In this document: positions 58,414 to 64,000 of the stretch, one piece after another
How the letters are laid out: every line of letters begins with the position of its first letter
Position numbering within the stretch: position 1 is the stretch's first letter
Assembly (NCBI RefSeq): GCF_045038405.1
Contig: NZ_CP173660.1
Coordinates: 1,426,001 to 1,490,000, forward strand
DNA from: Sellimonas caecigallum
GTDB taxonomy: Bacteria > Bacillota > Clostridia > Lachnospirales > Lachnospiraceae
DNA: 64,000 nt
Direction: 5' to 3'
Position numbers and translations under genes: made by a program
Notes under the pieces: generated by a model
Databases searched by the model: none
What the model saw: only the letters and a program-made list of their open reading frames with translations
What the model was told of the DNA's origin: nothing

Positions 58414-60942
58414 ATGAAAGCGCTGGAACTAAGGAAGAATTTTTACTGGACTGGAATTGTCGACGCTGACCTGCGTGTGTTTGACATTATCATGTACACG
58501 GAATTTGGGACAACGTACAATTCCTACGTCATGAAAGCAGGGGACAAGACCATCTTGTTTGAGACGGCCAAAGAGAAGTGGTTTGATGAATATCTGGAAA
58601 AAGTAAAAGAAGTAACGGATGTTGAAAAGATTGATTATCTGATAGTAGAGCACACGGAGCCAGACCATGCGGGAAGCGTGGAGCGGCTTCTGGATCTGAA
58701 TCCGGGGATGAAGATCATCGGAACAGGATGCGCCCTGGGATTTCTAAAAGAGATCGTCAACAGAGATTTTACGGGAATTCCGGCAAAAGACAACATGAGG
58801 ATGCAGATCGGGGATAAGACACTCCGTTTCCTCTTTGTACCGAATCTTCACTGGCCGGATACGATGTATACGTATATCGAGGAAGAGCAGATCCTCGTGA
58901 CATGCGATTCTTTCGGTTCCCACTACGGATTTGAAGATGTACTTTTAAGCAAGGTCACAGATCATGAAGGATATATGCGCGCCACAAAATACTACTTTGA
59001 CAATATCATCGGTCCGTTTAAGCCGTTTATGCTGAAGGCTCTGGAGAAGATAAGACCTCTTGACATTACGATGATCTGCACGGGACATGGCCCGGTAATT
59101 GATGATAAAATTGATTTTATCATGAATACGTATGAGGAATGGTCCACGGTTGTGAATCCAAATCCGCGCAAGACGGTTATCATCCCGTATGTAAGCGCCT
59201 ATGGATACACGAAAATGCTGTCTGAGAAGATCGCAGAAGGAATCCGTGCAAGCGGAGATATTGATGTGCGTTCCTATGATATGGTAGAGGCTGATCAGGC
59301 AAAGGTGCTGGAGGAGCTTGGATTTGCAGACGGCATTCTCTTCGGATCTCCGACCATCGTAGGCGAAGCACTAAAACCGATCTGGGATCTGACAACATCC
59401 ATTTTTGCGGGGACTCACGGCGGAAAGCTGGCAAGCGCCTTCGGAAGCTACGGATGGAGCGGCGAGGCTGTGCCGCACCTGATCACACGGCTCAAACAGC
59501 TGCGCATGAAAGTGACAGAAGGATTCCGCGTACGATTTAAACCCAATGAAAATCAGCTTCAGGATGCCTTCGATTATGGATTTAATTTTGGCTGTCTTCT
59601 TCAGGAAAAGGAAAATCCGAAGAAAACAACAGGAAGCCGCAAGCTCGTGAAATGTCTTGTGTGCGGAGAAATCTTTGACTCTTCTATCGATATCTGCCCG
59701 GTATGCGGCGTCGGAAGAGAAAACTTTGTGGAAGTGGAGGCAGAAGAAACAAATTTCTCCAACGATACCAACCATTTCTATGTGATCTTAGGAAACGGGG
59801 CGGCCGGTCATAACGCGGCGCAGGCGATCCGGGAAAGGGACAAGACAGGAACTATTGTCATGATTTCCAATGAGCCGTACCGGACATACAACAGGCCGAT
59901 GCTTACAAAATCAATTATGGCAGATCTGAACGAAGAACAGATTGCGGTAGAAAGTGCATCCTGGTATGAAGAAAACCGAGTATACCAGATTCTGGGGCAT
60001 GAAGTAACCAAAATTGATACAGAAGCAAAAGAAGTTGTTCTGGATGATGGAACCAAGTACCATTATACAAAACTGATCTATGCACTTGGAGCAGAATGCT
60101 TCATCCCTCCAATTGAAGGAGCCGCACAAGAAGGTGTAATCGCAATCCGCAGACTGGAAGATACGAAAAAAGTATCCGAACGTCTCAAACATACGAAACA
60201 CGCCGTCGTTATCGGAGGCGGAGTGCTGGGACTGGAAGCAGCGTGGGAACTCAAAAAAGCAAAATGTGAAGTGACCGTTCTCGAATTGGCCCCGGTACTG
60301 ATGGGCAGACAGCTGGACAAAGAAGCAGGAGAAATGCTGAAAATGATCAGCGAGGCACAAGGAATTCAGATCCAGACCGGAGTACAGATCGAAGCCATCG
60401 AAGGAGATGGAACGGCTACGGCAGTAAGACTTGGAGACGGGACAGTAATCCCGGCAGAGCTGGTCATCATTTCCTGTGGAGTAAGGGCAAATACGGCACT
60501 TGCAAAAGCGGCAGGAATTGAGACTAACCGGGCTGTCATTGTCAATGAAAAAATGCAGACAAATATTACAGACATCTACGCATGCGGCGACTGCGCAGAA
60601 TATCAGGAAATCAATTACGCTATCTGGCCACAGGCAGTAGAAGAAGGAAAAACCGCAGGAGCACAGGCTGCAGGAGAAAATATCACATATGAACACGTGC
60701 CGGCAGCACTCAGCTTCCACGGCATGAACACCGCACTCTTTGCGGCCGGAGATACAGGAAAAAATCCAAATCTCATATACAAAACAGCCGAATTCAAAGA
60801 TTCCGGGAAAAAACAATACCAAAAATATTACTTCCTCAACAACAGACTGTGCGGAGTCATCCTCATCGGCGATACAAGCAGAATGGCAGAAATGACAGAA
60901 GCACTGGAAAAACACAAGCTGTATAAAGATGTAATCAAATAG
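58414..60942 (+). CDS. three-domain flavodiiron protein: FDP - rubredoxin-like - NAD(P)H oxidoreductase
   Basis: An 842-residue fusion that reduces O2 to water or NO to N2O with NAD(P)H. The metallo-lactamase domain has the full di-iron set: H80, E82, D84, H85, H146, D165 and H225. A flavodoxin domain follows (about 250-400; SAYGYTKMLSEKIAEGI, FGSYGWSGEAVP). A short rubredoxin-like domain has KCLVCGEIF and CPVCGVG. From about 455 an FAD/NAD oxidoreductase runs to the end (YVILGNGAAGHNAAQA, VVIGGGVLGLEAAWEL, IYACGDCAEY). It is self-sufficient, of the clostridial FdpF type. AGGAGGTG precedes ATG 58414. Confidence 0.95.
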   Translation: MKALELRKNFYWTGIVDADLRVFDIIMYTEFGTTYNSYVMKAGDKTILFETAKEKWFDEYLEKVKEVTDVEKIDYLIVEHTEPDHAGSVERLLDLNPGMKIIGTGCALGFLKEIVNRDFTGIPAKDNMRMQIGDKTLRFLFVPNLHWPDTMYTYIEEEQILVTCDSFGSHYGFEDVLLSKVTDHEGYMRATKYYFDNIIGPFKPFMLKALEKIRPLDITMICTGHGPVIDDKIDFIMNTYEEWSTVVNPNPRKTVIIPYVSAYGYTKMLSEKIAEGIRASGDIDVRSYDMVEADQAKVLEELGFADGILFGSPTIVGEALKPIWDLTTSIFAGTHGGKLASAFGSYGWSGEAVPHLITRLKQLRMKVTEGFRVRFKPNENQLQDAFDYGFNFGCLLQEKENPKKTTGSRKLVKCLVCGEIFDSSIDICPVCGVGRENFVEVEAEETNFSNDTNHFYVILGNGAAGHNAAQAIRERDKTGTIVMISNEPYRTYNRPMLTKSIMADLNEEQIAVESASWYEENRVYQILGHEVTKIDTEAKEVVLDDGTKYHYTKLIYALGAECFIPPIEGAAQEGVIAIRRLEDTKKVSERLKHTKHAVVIGGGVLGLEAAWELKKAKCEVTVLELAPVLMGRQLDKEAGEMLKMISEAQGIQIQTGVQIEAIEGDGTATAVRLGDGTVIPAELVIISCGVRANTALAKAAGIETNRAVIVNEKMQTNITDIYACGDCAEYQEINYAIWPQAVEEGKTAGAQAAGENITYEHVPAALSFHGMNTALFAAGDTGKNPNLIYKTAEFKDSGKKQYQKYYFLNNRLCGVILIGDTSRMAEMTEALEKHKLYKDVIK

Positions 60943-60969
60943 CAGAACAGGTTAGTGGTACAAAAAATT

Positions 60970-61013
60970 GATTCGGGGACGTGTTCCGATGCATCGGAAC
61001 ACGTCCCCGAATC
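60970..61013. repeat. perfect 44-bp palindrome, REP-like
   Basis: GATTCGGGGACGTGTTCCGATG followed directly by its exact reverse complement. A short T run comes after, so it may also terminate the flavodiiron transcript. The GGGGACGTGTTCC core is of a kind I have seen in dispersed repeats linked to REP-associated transposases. Confidence 0.75.
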
Positions 61014-61171
61014 TTTTACGAATCTTTTATATGATTCTTTCACTGGTTTTCAAAAAATAGCAAGATTTCTAAAAATGAAAGCAATATGCAAATTGACTGT
61101 TTGTATATTTTTTTGTAAGCTTGGTATAGCAATTTTAGTGATGTTGAACATGTAAAGAGAGGAGAATGACC

Positions 61172-63334
61172 GTGAAAGAGTGTACGAGCGGAAGAGTTAC
61201 AATACCTACAGATGTCGATGTTGTTCCTGAGACATTGGAATTGGTTAAGCGTTGGGGGGCGGATGCGATCCGTGACTGTGACGGTACTGATTATCCGGAA
61301 GAGTTGAGGGACGTAGATGCCAAGGTTTATTCTACATATTATACGACGAGGAAGGATAATGCCTGGGCGAAAGCGAATCCGGATGAGATCCAGCAGATGT
61401 ATATCATGACTCCTTTCTACACTGCGGTGGAGAGCGAGCTGTCTATCCATCTGATGAACCATCTGTATCCGGATATGCTGAAGGTAAATGATCATGATGA
61501 TATTAAAAGATGGTGGGAAGTGATCGATCGTACGACAGGGGAAGTTGTTCCTGTCGGTAAGTGGAGCTATAATGCTGAAACAGGCGATGTGACGATCCAC
61601 AATGCGAAGGAATTTCACGATTATACGGTAAGTTTTCTTGCATATATCATGTGGGATCCGGTGCATATGTATAATGCAGTGACAAACGGATGGACAAATT
61701 TTGAAAAGCAGATCACTTTCGATGTGCGCCAGCCGAAGACGCACAAATATTCTATGGAGCGTCTGCGCAAATATATTGCAGACAATCCGCATATCGACGT
61801 GATCCGTTATACGACATTTTTCCACCAGTTCACACTGATTTTTGATGAGTTGGCAAGAGAAAAATATGTAGACTGGTACGGATATTCTGCATCTGTAAGT
61901 CCATATATCCTGGAGCAGTTTGAGGAAGAAGTGGGGTACAAGTTCCGTCCGGAATATATTATCGATCAGGGGTATATGAACAATACATACCGTATCCCAT
62001 CTAAGGAATTCCAGGATTTCCAGGCTTTCCAGAGAAGAGAAGTGGCCAAGCTTGCAAAAGAGATGGTGGATATCACGCATGAGTGCGGTAAAGAAGCCAT
62101 GATGTTCCTTGGCGATCACTGGATCGGAATGGAGCCGTTCATGGATGAATTCAAGAGCATCGGACTTGACGCGGTAGTTGGAAGTGTGGGCAACGGCTGC
62201 ACACTCAGGCTGATCAGCGACATTGAAGGCGTAAAATACACAGAGGGAAGATTCCTTCCGTATTTCTTCCCGGATACGTTCCACGAAGGCGGGGATCCGG
62301 TCAAGGAGGCAAAGGTCAACTGGGTAACGGCAAGACGTGCCATCTTAAGAAAACCGATCGACCGTATCGGATACGGCGGTTACCTGAAACTTGCAATGGA
62401 ATTCCCGGAATTTATCGATTATGTGGAAAGTGTATGTAAAGAGTTCCGTACGTTATACGACAATATCAAAGGAACCACACCGTACTGCATCAAAAAAGTC
62501 GCAGTGCTCAACTGCTGGGGTAAAATGCGCGCGTGGGGAAATCATATGGTACACCATGCGATCTACTACAAACAGAACTACTCTTACGCAGGTGTCATCG
62601 AGGCACTCAGCGGTGCTCCGTTTGATGTGAAATTTATAAGCTTTGACGATATCCGCGAAAATCCGGCGATTCTGGATGACATCGATGTGATCCTGAATGT
62701 GGGGGATGCGGACACAGCATACACAGGCGGAGACAACTGGACAGACGAGAAGATTGTCACAGCCATCAAGAAGTTCGTGTACAATGGCGGCGGTTTTATC
62801 GGAGTAGGCGAACCGGCAGCTCATCAGTACGAAGGACATTTCTTCCAGCTTGCGACCATCATGGGTGTGGAAAAAGAGACTGGATTCACATTAAATGTGG
62901 ACAAATACAACTGGGATGAACACGATCACTTTATCAAAGAAGACTGTACAAAGGACATTGATTTTGGCGAAGGAAAGAAAAATATCTATGCCCTTGACGG
63001 AGCTCAGATCCTTGTTCAAAGAGATCAGGAAGTACAGCTGGCTGTCAACGAGTTCGGAAAAGGACGCTGTGTATATATCAGCGGTCTCCCGTACAGTTTT
63101 GAAAACAGCCGTATTCTGTACCGTTCCATCATTTGGTCTTCACACGATGAGGAAAACCTGCACAAATGGTTCAGCACAAACTTCAACGTGGAAGTTCACG
63201 CTTATGTGAAAAACGGAAAATACTGTGTTGTAAACAATACGTATGAACCGCAGAGCACAACGGTGTACAAAGGAGACGGCACAAGTTTTGATCTGGATCT
63301 GGATGCAAATGAAATCGTTTGGTATGAAATTTAA
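61172..63334 (+). CDS. gnpA: 1,3-beta-galactosyl-N-acetylhexosamine phosphorylase (GH112)
   Basis: A 720-residue cytosolic enzyme that phosphorolyses galacto-N-biose (from mucin) or lacto-N-biose (from milk glycans) to galactose-1-phosphate and the N-acetylhexosamine. GRVTIPTDVDVVPETLELV (in part), RWGADAIRDCDGTDYPEEL and FLGDHWIGMEPF are typical of GH112. GTG 61172 fits the GGAG spacing better than ATG 61166. An anSME-type radical SAM gene follows. No transporter for the disaccharide is within the window. Whether it prefers the mucin or milk substrate cannot be told. Confidence 0.93.
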   Translation: MKECTSGRVTIPTDVDVVPETLELVKRWGADAIRDCDGTDYPEELRDVDAKVYSTYYTTRKDNAWAKANPDEIQQMYIMTPFYTAVESELSIHLMNHLYPDMLKVNDHDDIKRWWEVIDRTTGEVVPVGKWSYNAETGDVTIHNAKEFHDYTVSFLAYIMWDPVHMYNAVTNGWTNFEKQITFDVRQPKTHKYSMERLRKYIADNPHIDVIRYTTFFHQFTLIFDELAREKYVDWYGYSASVSPYILEQFEEEVGYKFRPEYIIDQGYMNNTYRIPSKEFQDFQAFQRREVAKLAKEMVDITHECGKEAMMFLGDHWIGMEPFMDEFKSIGLDAVVGSVGNGCTLRLISDIEGVKYTEGRFLPYFFPDTFHEGGDPVKEAKVNWVTARRAILRKPIDRIGYGGYLKLAMEFPEFIDYVESVCKEFRTLYDNIKGTTPYCIKKVAVLNCWGKMRAWGNHMVHHAIYYKQNYSYAGVIEALSGAPFDVKFISFDDIRENPAILDDIDVILNVGDADTAYTGGDNWTDEKIVTAIKKFVYNGGGFIGVGEPAAHQYEGHFFQLATIMGVEKETGFTLNVDKYNWDEHDHFIKEDCTKDIDFGEGKKNIYALDGAQILVQRDQEVQLAVNEFGKGRCVYISGLPYSFENSRILYRSIIWSSHDEENLHKWFSTNFNVEVHAYVKNGKYCVVNNTYEPQSTTVYKGDGTSFDLDLDANEIVWYEI

Positions 63335-63350
63335 ATAGCATAAAAGAGGG

Positions 63351-63394
63351 TCAAACCCCTGCGCTGTCATTCAAGGATGCAGAGCAGGGGTTTG
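63351..63394 (+). other. intercistronic hairpin
   Basis: CAAACCCCTGC pairs with GCAGGGGTTTG. No T run follows, so it may adjust rather than end transcription into the radical SAM gene. Confidence 0.5.
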
Positions 63395-63420
63395 GCTTAT
63401 AAACGGAAAGGACAGAAAAA

Positions 63421-64000
63421 ATGATGGAGCAGATTCAGATTTTGATAAAGCCGGCATCCTCTGCATGTGATCTCCGGTGCCGCTATTGCTTTTACAGAGA
63501 TGAGGCATCACACCGGAAAGAAGGGAATCTCGGGAAAATGGAACCGCAAGTGATGGAAGCAATCATTGAAAAAGGGCTGTCATGTGCGCAAAACGTTGTG
63601 TTCGCATTTCAGGGAGGAGAACCGACGCTTGCCGGATTGGAATTTTTTCGTACCTTTGCAAAAACTGTGGAAGAAAAGAGAAAGAACGGGCAAAAAGTTT
63701 CTTATACGATTCAAACAAACGGATATGGGATCGATGATGAATGGATTTCTTTTTTTCGAAAAAATCGTTTTCTTGTAGGAGTATCTTTGGACGGCGTACG
63801 GAAAACACATGATGAGAACAGATTGTCCTCAGATGGCAGCGGTACGTTCGAAAAAGTCTTTGAGAACATAAAAAAGATGCAAAAGCAGCAGGTAGATATG
63901 AATGTTCTCTGTGTGCTCAACCGCCAGACGGCAGAAAAGATCGAGGCGATCTACCGGTTTTTTATGAGAAAAGGGCTATATTATCAGCAGTATATCCCTT
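63421..64000 (+). CDS. radical SAM protein, anaerobic sulfatase-maturating enzyme family, 3'-truncated
   Basis: The frame is open from ATG 63421 (or the adjacent ATG at 63424) to the window end: about 193 residues of a protein that usually has about 370-400. The cluster motif is CDLRCRYCFYRDE; FAFQGGEPTLAGLEFF follows, and SYTIQTNGYGID and VGVSLDG are the standard strands of the anSME/SPASM group. The full family converts Cys or Ser to formylglycine in sulfatases, but related members modify peptides, and the C-terminal SPASM part is outside the window. It follows the GH112 gene, which suits release of sulfated host glycans. Confidence 0.85.
   Translation, partial: MMEQIQILIKPASSACDLRCRYCFYRDEASHRKEGNLGKMEPQVMEAIIEKGLSCAQNVVFAFQGGEPTLAGLEFFRTFAKTVEEKRKNGQKVSYTIQTNGYGIDDEWISFFRKNRFLVGVSLDGVRKTHDENRLSSDGSGTFEKVFENIKKMQKQQVDMNVLCVLNRQTAEKIEAIYRFFMRKGLYYQQYIP

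Noticed and set aside
58414..60942. Flavodiiron gene as the fourth (JetD) gene of the jet operon
   Set aside because: Its domains are clearly FDP, rubredoxin and oxidoreductase, it has its own -10 and Fur-like box, and no nuclease or TOPRIM motif.

Overview
The window reads as a chromosomal segment of a gut-type anaerobic Firmicute, most likely family Lachnospiraceae (Mediterraneibacter/Dorea/Ruminococcus gnavus-like). Reasons: Gram-positive ribosome binding sites and lipobox, a long Bacillus/Clostridium-type SRP RNA, a SAM-I riboswitch on metK, an Enterococcus-style V-type ATPase operon, glycyl-radical fermentation, a flavodiiron oxygen/NO detoxifier, and a GH112 host-glycan phosphorylase beside an anSME-type radical SAM gene. 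No rRNA, CRISPR array, IS element or prophage is visible. One tRNA (Lys-CUU) is present.

Layout. 0-5 kb: the 3' end of a CdaR/PucR-type regulator, a YbhJ-like aconitase-family hydratase, and on the minus strand a PurF-like protein lacking the catalytic cysteine. 5-5.8 kb: an AT-rich stretch with a consensus promoter and a terminator but no recognisable gene. 5.9-9 kb: a NitT/TauT-type ABC importer. 9.2-13.7 kb: a TPR/acidic-repeat/AAA protein and glgB. 13.7-15.8 kb: mnmM, a ZIP transporter and trmB. 16.2 kb: tRNA-Lys. 16.6-19.7 kb: a split pyruvate formate-lyase (pflB body, separate glycyl-radical subunit, pflA). 19.8-29.5 kb: a large HTH regulator, GNAT, phosphopantetheinyl transferase, VanY-like peptidase, dGTPase, tadA, SRP RNA (minus strand) and a B12-binding radical SAM protein. 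29.5-34.4 kb: a mini membrane protein, a VanW-like protein, an AIR-synthase-like protein, an Lrp regulator, an aminotransferase and trmL. 34.7-43.3 kb: a nine-gene V-ATPase operon in the order F-I-K-E-C-G-A-B-D. 43.4-51.7 kb: a shikimate-kinase-like gene, murA, metK with its riboswitch, a two-component system, a GH3 enzyme and an rRNA/tRNA methyltransferase. 51.8-58.3 kb: a minus-strand zinc-ribbon/protein-kinase pair divergent from a jetABC (Wadjet/MksBEF-like SMC) operon with no jetD. 58.4-64 kb: a three-domain flavodiiron protein behind a Fur-like box, a perfect 44-bp palindrome, the GH112 phosphorylase, and an incomplete anSME-type gene running off the end.

How the genes work together. 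Most of the window is housekeeping: fermentation (PFL), glycogen branching, tRNA modification, cell wall, SAM supply and ion homeostasis. The unusual parts are the two-polypeptide PFL, the nuclease-less JetABC condensin-like complex beside a kinase/zinc-ribbon pair, the cysteine-less PurF homologue, the promoter-to-terminator unit without an ORF at 5.0-5.8 kb, and the TPR/acidic/AAA protein. All functions are inferred from sequence reading alone; no database search was run.
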